From assembly GCA_020638175.1 (NCBI GenBank), contig JACKJA010000002.1, positions 2,028,716 through 2,092,715 on the forward strand: a DNA stretch of 64,000 bases. Direction: 5' to 3'. The notes under the pieces were generated by a model. It saw only the letters and a program-made list of their open reading frames with translations, was not told the DNA's origin and ran no database searches. Positions 34,775 to 44,545 of the stretch are shown here, in pieces. Within the stretch, counting starts at the first letter, position 1. Every line of letters begins with the position of its first letter. Source of the stretch: Rhodospirillales bacterium (lineage in GTDB: Bacteria > Pseudomonadota > Alphaproteobacteria > Micavibrionales > Micavibrionaceae). The translations under genes were made by a program, and so were the position numbers.

Positions 34775-36661
34775 ATGAACGAAAAAACTTTATCCCTTTC
34801 GATTGCGATTCTGTGGCTCGCCGGATTTTTCCTGAGCCTGCCTCTGGTTGAACCCTATGAAGCGGCGCGGTTTGGCGCAGTCGCCTGTACCGGGCTGGCC
34901 GCGGTTCTGGGTCTGGGCGGCGCGGGGAAAGAGCAGACACGCCTTTTCTTGTCGCCCCTCATGATTGTCGCCGGGGTATTCTGGCTGCTCTGTCTGGCCA
35001 GTATTTTCTGGGCGCCTTCGCTTCTGGTTAGCACGATTGCCTTTGGCACCTTCAGCCTGCTACCCTTAAGCGTCATCGCCCTTGTCACGGCACCGCCGGG
35101 CGCCCGGCGCATCATCGCCCTGGGCGGCGGGATGATCCTTGCCGGGTTATCGCTGTGGGCGCTGGTTCAGTTCTTTTTCTTACCCGATTATCTGGTTCGC
35201 GGCGAAGTTCGCCACCCGTTCCAGAACCCTAACAGCTACGCCGCCTTGCTTGGCCTTGGCCTGTTCCCGGCTATGGCCGTTATGATGGGCGCCCCCCGAA
35301 AGGAAGAGCGTAGCGCGGGATTGGGATTGGCCGCCTTGCTGGTCGCCGCCCTGATCGTCATCGCCAGCCGCGGCGTTTTTCTGGCGCTTGTGCCGATGCT
35401 GGGCCTGTTCTTGTTTATGGCACGCACGCATCTGGCCCGGCATAAGCGCTGCCTTGGCGCCCTTTTGATCGTCGGATTTTTATTCACCGGCCTATCCCAG
35501 TGGCAATCCCCCAAAAGCAAAAGCCTGCTCACAGAAATACCACAGATATTCGCCGCCGAAGAAAAAAGCCGCGCCGCCCGCATTGATATCTGGCGCGCGA
35601 CAGGCGATATAATAAAAGAACGCCCTTTGTCGGGAACCGGGATTGGTTCGTTTTTCCTGTATTACCCGGAAGTCCGGCGCCCGGCGGAAATTTACTCGGG
35701 CGGCTATATGGCCCACAGCGACCCGCTGCAATTCTGGTCGGAAATGGGGATGATGGCCCCGGCGCTGTTTTACGCCTTCTTGCTTTTCGCCGGATGGCGG
35801 ATGATCAAGGCCCGGCCCAAAAACACGGAAAGCAGACCGGAACCCCTTTATCCGGCAGCTCTTTTCTGCGCACTGGGCAGCATGATCGCCCACAGCCACA
35901 TCAGCTTTGACCTCTACAGCCCCCCGATACTGGCGCTGGCCGGGGGGATGCTCGGCACATGGCTACAACTGACAGAGCCAAAAAGCGAAGACCACCCCGC
36001 GCCCCTCCCTGTCAGAGCCTTCAGTACGGCCAAAGCCACCGCACTTCTTGTTCCACTTTGCATCCTGCTCTTTGCCTTGCAGGGCTTTTTAACCAGTAAC
36101 TATCTGGTAGAAAAAGGAAAAATCTATCTGCAACGTGGCCAAACCGAAAAATTCTCCGATGCCATTAACCGCGCCAACAGCGCCGGATTTTATAAAAATG
36201 CCCGCGCATATACACAGGCCGCCGCCGTCCCCTTGACCATTCTTGAAGAAAAAGGCGCACATATGTCGCCTCTGGAGAGACAATCATTGTCCGATCAAGC
36301 CGAAAAGCTCTTACAGCGCGCCGAAGAAAATAATCCGCAACTGGTCACAACCTACTATTACCGCGCCCGCCTGCAAAAAATAACGGGCCATGATGGGGAA
36401 GCCCTTAAAACCGCGTCCCATGCCCTCGCGCTCACCCCCATGCACCTGCCCTCCCGCATGCTGGTGGCCCATCTGAATCTGCAACAAGACCAAAAAGAAA
36501 AGGCGCTTGAGATATTAAGGGCAGGCCTGCATTGGCCGGTTGCGGCCTATGATCCGGTCCCGTATTACCAGACAACAGCCACCCTTGCGACAGAGCTTGG
36601 TGACCCGAAAACGACAAATGCAGCACTCATAAAGCTCTCGCAATCCCTGAAAAACAAATAA
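34775..36661 (+). CDS. O-antigen ligase/polymerase-like membrane protein with C-terminal TPR
   Basis: A 628-residue protein. About ten membrane helices (residues 8-450) hold the Wzy_C/WaaL-type region, including a large loop with the marks R-A-A-R-I-D-I-W-R-A and GTGIGSFFLYYPEVR, then H-S-D-P-L-Q-F-W-S-E-M-G. The C-terminal 170 residues are helical repeats of TPR type. Such proteins join glycan chains to lipid A or polymerise exopolysaccharide in the inner membrane. No other glycan genes adjoin, though an epimerase lies at 45.7 kb. Substrate unknown. Confidence 0.82.
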   Translation: MNEKTLSLSIAILWLAGFFLSLPLVEPYEAARFGAVACTGLAAVLGLGGAGKEQTRLFLSPLMIVAGVFWLLCLASIFWAPSLLVSTIAFGTFSLLPLSVIALVTAPPGARRIIALGGGMILAGLSLWALVQFFFLPDYLVRGEVRHPFQNPNSYAALLGLGLFPAMAVMMGAPRKEERSAGLGLAALLVAALIVIASRGVFLALVPMLGLFLFMARTHLARHKRCLGALLIVGFLFTGLSQWQSPKSKSLLTEIPQIFAAEEKSRAARIDIWRATGDIIKERPLSGTGIGSFFLYYPEVRRPAEIYSGGYMAHSDPLQFWSEMGMMAPALFYAFLLFAGWRMIKARPKNTESRPEPLYPAALFCALGSMIAHSHISFDLYSPPILALAGGMLGTWLQLTEPKSEDHPAPLPVRAFSTAKATALLVPLCILLFALQGFLTSNYLVEKGKIYLQRGQTEKFSDAINRANSAGFYKNARAYTQAAAVPLTILEEKGAHMSPLERQSLSDQAEKLLQRAEENNPQLVTTYYYRARLQKITGHDGEALKTASHALALTPMHLPSRMLVAHLNLQQDQKEKALEILRAGLHWPVAAYDPVPYYQTTATLATELGDPKTTNAALIKLSQSLKNK

Positions 36662-36722
36662 AATTATGAGGTACGTACCCCGTGATACGCACTGCGAAAA
36701 ACCCTCTATTTCAGTGTTAATC

Positions 36723-37610
36723 TCAGGAACCGGAAAGATCGGGAATATTCTTGTGCTCATGACGGATCAGCCACAAGCCGCTGGCAATAATGATGCCGGC
36801 ACCGACCAGAGTCAGAGCATCGGGAATATCGCTAAACAGCAAATACCCCAGAACCACCCCCCATAAAATCTGGATGTAATGGAACGACGCCACGCTCGAA
36901 GCTGGCGCCCGGCTAAACCCCAGAATCAATCCCAGCATCCCCATAGCATTTAAAAAGCCCCCGACAGCGGACCACCCCATCGCCTCCACGTCCGGCATGA
37001 CAAAAGAAGGGATCATCGCCATCGCAGCCAACGGCAACACCACGATCTGGGTGTAAAACGCAAAAGCAAACGGCGTTTCCTGCCCGCCGATCTTACGCAC
37101 CATGATATTGGCCAGCGATATAAAAAAGGCCGAGGCAAGCGTTGCAAAGCTGGCAAGATCGAACGGCACCATGCCGGGACGCAAGATCACAAGAACCCCG
37201 AGGAACCCGAACAAAACCACCAACCAGCGGGTTAAATCCGGTTTTTCACCCAGCAACGGTATCGCCAACAACGCCGTAAAGGCCGGCGCCACAAAGACCA
37301 GCGCATAAACGGTCACCATCGGCAGCTGGGAAAAGGCGTAAATAATCGTAATGAGCTGTCCCATAATTAAAAAACCGCGAATCAAATGCAGTTTCTTGTT
37401 TTGACTTCCGACAACCGACTGCAAACCACCAAGGACCGGGGAAAGCACCATATATATAAGAAACGAAAATGTTCCCAGCATCACAACAAGCTGCGGAACA
37501 CTGTAAACAGCGCTCAAATGCTTGAACACAGCATCCCCCAGCGCAAAAGAACTGTACCCCGTCATCACGGCAAAAATAGCGAATAATTTATTATCGGCTT
37601 TTATCTTCAT
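36723..37610 (-). CDS. DMT-superfamily (EamA) transporter
   Basis: A 295-residue membrane protein with ten helices in two EamA halves, ending in a short charged tail (RHEHKNIPDLSGS). It is a distant paralogue of the transporter after ilvC. Monocistronic and convergent with the O-antigen ligase-like gene. Substrate unknown. Confidence 0.85.
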   Translation of the reverse strand: MKIKADNKLFAIFAVMTGYSSFALGDAVFKHLSAVYSVPQLVVMLGTFSFLIYMVLSPVLGGLQSVVGSQNKKLHLIRGFLIMGQLITIIYAFSQLPMVTVYALVFVAPAFTALLAIPLLGEKPDLTRWLVVLFGFLGVLVILRPGMVPFDLASFATLASAFFISLANIMVRKIGGQETPFAFAFYTQIVVLPLAAMAMIPSFVMPDVEAMGWSAVGGFLNAMGMLGLILGFSRAPASSVASFHYIQILWGVVLGYLLFSDIPDALTLVGAGIIIASGLWLIRHEHKNIPDLSGS

Positions 37611-37784
37611 GCCCCCAGCCTATACAGCTCCCCGCCTTTCTTTTCTACAATTATATATGCAGCCTTGTGGATCGGGTGTGGATTTCTCTATACTGTGGAT
37701 GCGAAATATGCGAATCAAGGGGGGACAGACCGTTTTGCCGCTGGCGGCGATCCGGCATCCCTGTTACCAACAACCGGACGAACA

Positions 37785-38285
37785 ATGACCGAAAACGACG
37801 ACATTCTGCGGTACGATAAAATGGTGGAAAAGGCGCTGCGCGGCGTAGTGCGGCAAGCCATTGAGGAGGTTATGGATCAAAGCAGCCTTCCGGGCGATCA
37901 CCATTTTTATATCACCTTCATGACGGATTATCCGGGCGTGGAAATGCCCGATTACCTGCGTGACCGCTACCCCGGTGAAATGACGATTGTTTTACAGTAC
38001 CAGTTTTACGATCTGGCCGTCGATGCCGAGAAAATGAATGTCACCTTATCCTTTAATAACGTACCGGAACGACTGGTGATCCCGCTGGGCGCCATTAGCA
38101 TCTTTGCCGATCCGTCGGTGAATTTCGCCCTGCAGTTCCAACCCATCACCGAAGACAGCGGCCCGGATTTCGACCCCGACGATTTCCCGCCCGGTGAGCC
38201 TGACGACGAGGACGACGGGGACGGAGACAGCGGCGCCGACAAAACCGGTGAAGTTATTTCTCTCGACCAGTTCCGTAAAAAATAG
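37785..38285 (+). CDS. sspB: SspB, ClpXP adaptor for ssrA-tagged proteins
   Basis: A 166-residue protein from ATG 37785; the frame opens at 37665 but the upstream 40 residues do not look like SspB. The folded domain (about 1-125) binds the ssrA tag (HHFYITFMTDYPGVEMPDY and RYPGEMTIVLQYQFYDL). An acidic, disordered linker (P-D-D-E-D-D-G-D-G-D) leads to the C-terminal ClpX-binding motif GEVISLDQFRKK. This is the alphaproteobacterial form of SspB, in line with the tmRNA gene 3 kb upstream. Confidence 0.92.
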   Translation: MTENDDILRYDKMVEKALRGVVRQAIEEVMDQSSLPGDHHFYITFMTDYPGVEMPDYLRDRYPGEMTIVLQYQFYDLAVDAEKMNVTLSFNNVPERLVIPLGAISIFADPSVNFALQFQPITEDSGPDFDPDDFPPGEPDDEDDGDGDSGADKTGEVISLDQFRKK

Positions 38286-38293
38286 GAGCGCTC

Positions 38294-39277
38294 ATGAGCA
38301 TCATCCCCGATTCGTCTGAAGTCGTCTTGTTGGGGCTGGCGAATATGGATGCTCTGGCCTATATCGACGAGGATTTCCTGAACCGCTGCGGCGCCCGCAA
38401 GGGAACAACCGTCGCCATATCCGGCCGTCTCCTCTCGCGCATAGCAGAGCAACTGGAAGATGTTTCTTATATTCCCGGCGGATCGGCTGCCAACACGGCG
38501 GCCAGTCTGGCATCACACGGCCACAAAGTCTCCTTTATCGGCAAAGTCGGTGATGACGCACATGGCCAGTCGTTCCGGGATGCTTTCAAAAGCACGGGCG
38601 TTCATTTCGATACACCGCCAGAGGCCGGAAAAGACACGTCGTTATGCCTCGTTCTGGTCACCCCCGATAAAGAACAGAGCTTTTTATATTGCGCCGATGC
38701 CGCCGCATGGCAACTGGAAGAGCAAGATTTACCCGACTTTTCAGCACATTGCCCCCGGATCGTCTATGCCGAAGCTTATCTGGCCACCATTCAGGACAAA
38801 AGCGGCGTAAACCTGCTTTCAATGCTTGAAAGCGCCCTGCCCGACGAGAATAACGAACTGGTCATCAATATCGTCGATTCAGCCTATCTGTCTGCCTACA
38901 AGTCACACATATTCGAAATTTTGCGGGCACGGCATTGCACCCTGATTGGTAATCATTTTGAGTTTTTATCCCTGTTCGGCACGGATGAAAACGCGGGGCT
39001 GCAGTCCCAGGCCATAGATATGGACTGCGATTTTATTATCACCAGAGGCGCCCACGGATTGAGCTTCATATCAAAAGATGAATGCTTTGACCTCAAAGCG
39101 CCCGATATTGATTTCGATACCATAATAGACACGGTCGGCGCCGGCGATTACTGCGCCGCCGGTTTCATGCACGGCCTGCTGCAAAACCACGATAAACGGC
39201 GCTGCTGCGAACTGGGAATCGAATTCGCCACCGAGAGCCTGAAAATCCCCGGCGCCCGCGCTGTAAAAGCAGGCTAA
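38294..39277 (+). CDS. PfkB-family sugar/nucleoside kinase (adenosine kinase-like)
   Basis: A 327-residue ribokinase-fold protein. The substrate-binding GGSAANTAASLASHG segment, FIGKVGDDAHGQ, and the anion hole with catalytic base DTVGAGDYCAAGF are all present. Overall it is close to the adenosine-kinase-like PfkB proteins common next to sspB-type genes in alphaproteobacteria. It starts 8 bases after sspB, preceded by AGGAGCG. The exact substrate is not certain. Confidence 0.88.
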   Translation: MSIIPDSSEVVLLGLANMDALAYIDEDFLNRCGARKGTTVAISGRLLSRIAEQLEDVSYIPGGSAANTAASLASHGHKVSFIGKVGDDAHGQSFRDAFKSTGVHFDTPPEAGKDTSLCLVLVTPDKEQSFLYCADAAAWQLEEQDLPDFSAHCPRIVYAEAYLATIQDKSGVNLLSMLESALPDENNELVINIVDSAYLSAYKSHIFEILRARHCTLIGNHFEFLSLFGTDENAGLQSQAIDMDCDFIITRGAHGLSFISKDECFDLKAPDIDFDTIIDTVGAGDYCAAGFMHGLLQNHDKRRCCELGIEFATESLKIPGARAVKAG

Positions 39278-39282
39278 CCGCG

Positions 39283-40236
39283 ATGCCCGGCCCTTCATTA
39301 TGGCACGATAATATTGCCGCCGATCACGAACCGCACAAAGTCCTCATCGCCCGCGACGAATTGATTGATCCAGCGCGTGATAACCGGATCGTCCCCATTA
39401 AAATTTACTACCCCGTCGCTCACAGTCTGAATCATTTGCCGGTGATCGTCTGGTCGCATGGGTTGGGTGGCAGCCGCGACGGGGCGGCTTTTATTGGCCG
39501 TTTTCTGGCGTCGCACGGCTACGCCGTCGTCCATGTCCAGCACGCCGGAACAGATCTGTCGTTATGGCAGGGCAAACCCGGCCACCCGTGGGATGCCATC
39601 CGCGCCGCGAAAATATCCGGCGACGATGTTAAAAACCGCTACCGTGACATCCCGTTTGTCCTCGACAGCCTTCCAGCATGGATCGAAACACACCCGGATG
39701 TCGGGGAACATATGAATCTTGGCATCATGGGGATGTCCGGCCATTCTTTTGGCGCGAACACGACCCAGGTCATGGCCGGGCAGCTTTTTGGAAAAACGGA
39801 ATTACAAAGCCTGTATGAACCGCGGTTTAAGGCGGGGATTGCCTATAGCCCGATCCCGACCGTGTGCAAACTGGCCCCGGAAAGCGAAATTTACGGCGCC
39901 ATCAAATTACCGCTGTTACATATGACCGGCACCGCTGATGAAAGCCCCATTGAGGGCTACGGGGCGGAAAGACGCTTTGATATATTCAACCTCAGCGGCG
40001 GCCCGGACCAGCATATGCTGATCCTCGAAGACGGCGATCACATGGTCTTCGCCGGCAGCCGGGGCAAGCTCGCCGACAACCCCAAACGCAAGCTTCACGA
40101 AGACATCATAAAAATCTCTTCTCTGGCCTTTTGGGATAGCTATCTAAGGGAAGATAACGCCGCCCGCGAATGGCTGACAGGAAACGCCTTCCAGAATTGG
40201 CTGGGCGCAGAAGCAAAATACCGTTTTCGCCCATAA
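39283..40236 (+). CDS. Alpha/beta hydrolase (PAF-acetylhydrolase/dienelactone hydrolase-like)
   Basis: A 317-residue soluble enzyme. The oxyanion loop is in WSHGLGGSRDG, the nucleophile serine in the elbow GHSFGA, with a probable acid in GTADE and the catalytic His in EDGDHMVF. There is no signal peptide. The pattern P-V-I-V-W-S-H-G-L-G-G is that of PAF-acetylhydrolase-like lipases. It starts 5 bases after the kinase gene, so it is the third gene of an sspB-kinase-hydrolase run. Substrate unknown. Confidence 0.82.
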   Translation: MPGPSLWHDNIAADHEPHKVLIARDELIDPARDNRIVPIKIYYPVAHSLNHLPVIVWSHGLGGSRDGAAFIGRFLASHGYAVVHVQHAGTDLSLWQGKPGHPWDAIRAAKISGDDVKNRYRDIPFVLDSLPAWIETHPDVGEHMNLGIMGMSGHSFGANTTQVMAGQLFGKTELQSLYEPRFKAGIAYSPIPTVCKLAPESEIYGAIKLPLLHMTGTADESPIEGYGAERRFDIFNLSGGPDQHMLILEDGDHMVFAGSRGKLADNPKRKLHEDIIKISSLAFWDSYLREDNAAREWLTGNAFQNWLGAEAKYRFRP

Positions 40237-40299
40237 CTGTTTGCGCTTCGCATTTATTTCTGGTATCAGATCACCTCGCAAAGGCTCTTACGCCTGCAT

Positions 40300-40375
<76 letters not shown>

Positions 40376-40522
40376 TGCGCCTCTTGCGACCTTATTCGGC
40401 ATTTTTTTACCCAGCCTTATTTCAGTCAGACCGATCCTGTATTATAATGCAACTTCTGGATATTCTGTATTTATCCGCCTTCCTGATTGTTTTTATTTGC
40501 GTTTACTGAAAAAGCTCGGATT

Positions 40523-43500
40523 ATGATTAAAAAATACCTCAGCATCAGATATAAAATCAGCCTTTTCATAGGACTTACTGTCTTAATCACAGCGGGAACT
40601 GTCAGCTACTCCATCTTTCACCAAAGTGAAGAGGCGCTGAAAGAGCAGGAATTAAACAACCTTTTCAAAAATATAGATACAGAAAGCCACTATTTTTCTG
40701 ATGAAGTCTCGTTTCTCACCAAAGATTTGCTCTTTCTTTCACATCTACCTGTTATCCAGAAACTAGAAACCGCCGAAAACAAAGAAAAAACAGAAGATTA
40801 CAAAGTTGTTCTGCAAAACGTACTCGAAAACCTTCTTCATACCCGGCCTCATTATCTGCAAGCACGATTCATTGGCATCGAGAATGGCGGAAAAGAGATA
40901 GTCAAAATCCAACGTCACGAATTAAACGGACCGGTGGACGTTGTACCTGAACCATCTCTACAGACAAAGGGAGAGAATGACTATTTCAAGGAAGCCATAA
41001 AACTTCCTCCCGAAAAAGTATATTTATCCGAAATAACTCTGAATAAAGAATTTGGCCAAATAGAGACTCCACATAAACCCGTCCTGCGGGGTTCTATCCC
41101 TCTGTACACACTGGAAAACAAACTGTTTGGGGTTCTCGTTATCAATGTATCGATAAAAAATACTCTTTCACGATTTGCACAGGAAACGCCGCTTCACAGT
41201 AATCTTTACGTCATTGATGAGCATCTTCGTTTCTTATCACACCCCGATCCGCAAAAGGCGTTTTCCTTCGAATTTGGACAAACGGATACGATCGCCCAGC
41301 TATCCCCCGCCCTCGCTGCCGCCATAGAACAAAGCACAGCTGACCAACCGATCCGGTACCAAACACCCGATAACGTCATTCAGTGCGAAAAGACCTTCTA
41401 TGACCCCATGGTTCCCGAACGTTTTCTGGGAATTTGTTTGGAATTGCCGGACAGCGTAATATCTCTAGCCATCACCAAACTAAAAAACCAAACCATCTGG
41501 ATCACCAGTTTCCTGATCGCAGCCGGCCTCATGCTGTCCTTTATCTTCTCTCGGCAAATCTCCCGCCCTCTGAAACAAATCGCAGACGCCGCCAAAACAT
41601 ACAGTCTAAACAGTACCAACTTCTCGCTCCCGGTCCACGAAAGCGGAGAGATCGGAGAAATCGCCCGTAATTTTCAAAAAATGAAATTCGATATAGATAA
41701 ACAGGCTCACGAGCTGCAGCAAACATTTCAGTCGCTGCGAAACAGTGAAGAACGCTATAACATGGCCGTCAAAGCGGCCAACATGGCGGTATGGGAATGG
41801 AACATTATAAAAGATGACATCTACTGGGGAGGATGGTCACACAGCCTGTTCGGCACGGACAGTCTTGAAAAACTTCCCAAAACAATCTCAGAGTTCATAC
41901 AACGGGTTCATCCGGATGACAAATTCCGCCTGATCCGCGCTTACCTAAGACACACCATCCAGCATCAATCCTTTGATATAGAGTTTCGCATTAAGCTGTT
42001 TTTCGGAGGCTATATTTGGGTTAGCGCCCGCGCCCGCGTTCAAAGTGATAAAAACGGCTGCCCTTTAAGCTTGACAGGAACATTGTCGAATATAAATGCC
42101 CGGAAAAAAGCCGAAGAAATGATGCTCCAGGCCCGGAAAGACTCGGAAAGAGTGCTGGTCGCACTGGCCGAAAATGAAGAACGGCTGGCTTTAGCGATAG
42201 ACGGGACGTCGGATGGTCTTTGGGACTGGAACGTTACAACGAACGAAGTGTTTTATTCACCGCGTTTCCGGCATTTGCTGGGCTATGAGCCGGACAATGA
42301 AAAGGATTTCCCCGGCATTCTGGATTCCTTTATAGGAGCCCTGCACCCGGAAGACAGCGAATACACCCGGAAATCAATTGAAGATCACCTCCACAACCCG
42401 GAGGCCGCCCCCTTTGACGTAGAGTTTCGCTTAAGAACGGCACAAGGCGAGTACCACAATTTCAGAGCACGGGGCGGCGCCGTCAAAAACGCCGAGGGAC
42501 AAGTTGTCCGTATGGCTGGTTCGTTATCAGACATCACCACTGAAAAATTGAATGAGCGAGAAGCTATAAGTTATCAGAAACGGCTGACCGCCATTTTGGA
42601 AAGAGCCGCCGACGGCATTATCACCATTAACACAGATGGTATCGTCGAACAGTACAATCAGGCCTGTGAAGATATCTTCGGTTGGAGCGCCGAAGAGGTC
42701 ATTGGCCAGAATGTTTCTTTGCTTGTCCCGGAAATACATAAAGCAAACCACGACAGCTATATCCAGAATTACATCAAAACCGGAGATTCCGGGATTATCG
42801 GCATTGGCCGCGAGGTCAGCGCTTTGAAAAAAGACGGTTCATCCACTATGATTTATCTGGCGGTTAGTGATATCGAGATTGAAGGTAACCGCCTATTCAC
42901 AGCCGTTCTTCGCGACATTACCGAACATAAAAAATACGAACAAGAACTAAAAACAGCGCGGGAAACCGCTGAAAATGCTACAAAAGCCAAAAGTGAATTC
43001 CTGGCCAGTATGAGCCACGAAATCCGTACCCCGATGAACGGCATCATCGGCACCGCCAGCTTGCTGAAAAATACGGAACTCAATGAAAAACAAAACAAAT
43101 ATGTACAAACCATCGCGCAATCCGGCGACGTCCTCCTGACCCTGCTGAACGATATTCTGGACTATTCAAAAATCGAAGCCGGGAAATTTTCGCTAACCCC
43201 ATCACCCTTTGAAACGCAATCAGTGTTTGATGATGTTTACGAACTTTTCCGTCAGCCCGCCGACGAAAAAGGGCTGGAATTTACGCTCAATATCGCCCCT
43301 GACGTACCTCCAATCCTGATTGGTGATTATACGCGCCTACGTCAAATTGCTTCAAACCTGACCAGCAACGCGATCAAGTATACTGAAAAGGGAAGTGTGA
43401 CCATTGATGTCACTCTGGAAAAAACGAACAAAAAAACTGCCACCCTAAAAATGGCTGTAACGGACACAGGGACCGGCATCCCGGAAAACATGAAAGACTC

Positions 43501-44545
43501 AGTCTTTGAAAAATTCACCCGGATAGAGAGCATGCACACTAAAATTCTGGGGACCGGTCTGGGACTAGCGATTTGCACAGCCCTCGTCGCCATGATGGAC
43601 GGCAACGTTGGCGTGGAAAGTGAACTGGGCAAAGGCTCGACTTTCTGGTTTACCGCAGACCTGAAAATCGCAGACAAAACGGAAGCTCAGGAAGCCATAA
43701 AGGCCCATAGTATTGATATGAACAGCCGGTTTACAGGGCACATTTTACTCGTCGAGGACGTCCCCACCAACCAGTTCGTCGTTACCGACATGCTCGAACA
43801 AATCGGCTGCACCGTTGATATCGCCGAAAACGGTCAGGAAGCTCTGGAAGCGCTCGATAAAAACGGGAGCGCCTATAACCTGATCCTGATGGATTGCAAC
43901 ATGCCCGTTATGAACGGTTATGACGCGACAAAAGCTATTCGCAACCGTTCCGACATCCCCGATATCCCGATCATCGCCCTGACCGCCAATGCCTTCAAAG
44001 AAGATATAGACAAATGCTATGCCTGCGGGATGAACGGGTTCCTGCCTAAACCGGTAAAACAAGAAGATCTCGTTTCGACTTTACAAGCATGGCTGGAAAA
44101 AGAAACAGCCGAACGCCCGCAGGAAAAAACCGCTAAAAAGAAGGCCGTTAAAAAGACAACGAAAAAACCGGCTTCCAAAAAGAAAAAGACAGCCGACCTC
44201 GATTCATGGGCCGGCTTTGACAGTACCTTTATGGATATGCTGGCCGGACGTTCACCGGAACGGCTGGAAAAGTTTGTTTCTCTCACGCTTAAAGATGCCG
44301 CAGAACAAGTCAAGAGCATCAAAAAGGGAATAAAAAACGGCGATGCCGCGGAAATCGGTGAAGCCGCCCATGCCCTGAAGTCCATTACGGGTCAGGCCGG
44401 TGCTTCCGTTTTGTCCGACCTGTGCCTGCAACTGGAAAAAATGGGCAAAGGCGGTGAAACAAAGGACGCCGACAAAATCTTCAAAGATCTCATGGCCGAA
44501 TACGATTTGTTCACAGCCAAACTGGATACATATATGAAGGGCTAG
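40523..44545 (+). CDS. Hybrid sensor histidine kinase (Cache-HAMP-PAS3-HisKA-HATPase-REC-HPt)
   Basis: A 1340-residue membrane kinase from ATG 40523. TM1 (about 10-30) and TM2 (about 320-340) flank a Cache-type periplasmic sensor; then HAMP (340-395), two PAS_3-type PAS domains with PAC motifs (about 410-530 and 555-680), and a third PAS (about 690-800) of the FixL haem type (HDSYI with His743, IIGIGRE with Arg763). HisKA has His832 in SMSHEIRTPMNG; HATPase follows; the receiver domain has Asp1124 in LMDCNMPVMNG; after a Lys-rich linker the HPt domain has His1283 in AAHALKS. It can run a whole phosphorelay except the final regulator. Monocistronic; signal unknown, possibly an anion or amino acid plus oxygen. 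Confidence 0.92.
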   Translation: MIKKYLSIRYKISLFIGLTVLITAGTVSYSIFHQSEEALKEQELNNLFKNIDTESHYFSDEVSFLTKDLLFLSHLPVIQKLETAENKEKTEDYKVVLQNVLENLLHTRPHYLQARFIGIENGGKEIVKIQRHELNGPVDVVPEPSLQTKGENDYFKEAIKLPPEKVYLSEITLNKEFGQIETPHKPVLRGSIPLYTLENKLFGVLVINVSIKNTLSRFAQETPLHSNLYVIDEHLRFLSHPDPQKAFSFEFGQTDTIAQLSPALAAAIEQSTADQPIRYQTPDNVIQCEKTFYDPMVPERFLGICLELPDSVISLAITKLKNQTIWITSFLIAAGLMLSFIFSRQISRPLKQIADAAKTYSLNSTNFSLPVHESGEIGEIARNFQKMKFDIDKQAHELQQTFQSLRNSEERYNMAVKAANMAVWEWNIIKDDIYWGGWSHSLFGTDSLEKLPKTISEFIQRVHPDDKFRLIRAYLRHTIQHQSFDIEFRIKLFFGGYIWVSARARVQSDKNGCPLSLTGTLSNINARKKAEEMMLQARKDSERVLVALAENEERLALAIDGTSDGLWDWNVTTNEVFYSPRFRHLLGYEPDNEKDFPGILDSFIGALHPEDSEYTRKSIEDHLHNPEAAPFDVEFRLRTAQGEYHNFRARGGAVKNAEGQVVRMAGSLSDITTEKLNEREAISYQKRLTAILERAADGIITINTDGIVEQYNQACEDIFGWSAEEVIGQNVSLLVPEIHKANHDSYIQNYIKTGDSGIIGIGREVSALKKDGSSTMIYLAVSDIEIEGNRLFTAVLRDITEHKKYEQELKTARETAENATKAKSEFLASMSHEIRTPMNGIIGTASLLKNTELNEKQNKYVQTIAQSGDVLLTLLNDILDYSKIEAGKFSLTPSPFETQSVFDDVYELFRQPADEKGLEFTLNIAPDVPPILIGDYTRLRQIASNLTSNAIKYTEKGSVTIDVTLEKTNKKTATLKMAVTDTGTGIPENMKDSVFEKFTRIESMHTKILGTGLGLAICTALVAMMDGNVGVESELGKGSTFWFTADLKIADKTEAQEAIKAHSIDMNSRFTGHILLVEDVPTNQFVVTDMLEQIGCTVDIAENGQEALEALDKNGSAYNLILMDCNMPVMNGYDATKAIRNRSDIPDIPIIALTANAFKEDIDKCYACGMNGFLPKPVKQEDLVSTLQAWLEKETAERPQEKTAKKKAVKKTTKKPASKKKKTADLDSWAGFDSTFMDMLAGRSPERLEKFVSLTLKDAAEQVKSIKKGIKNGDAAEIGEAAHALKSITGQAGASVLSDLCLQLEKMGKGGETKDADKIFKDLMAEYDLFTAKLDTYMKG

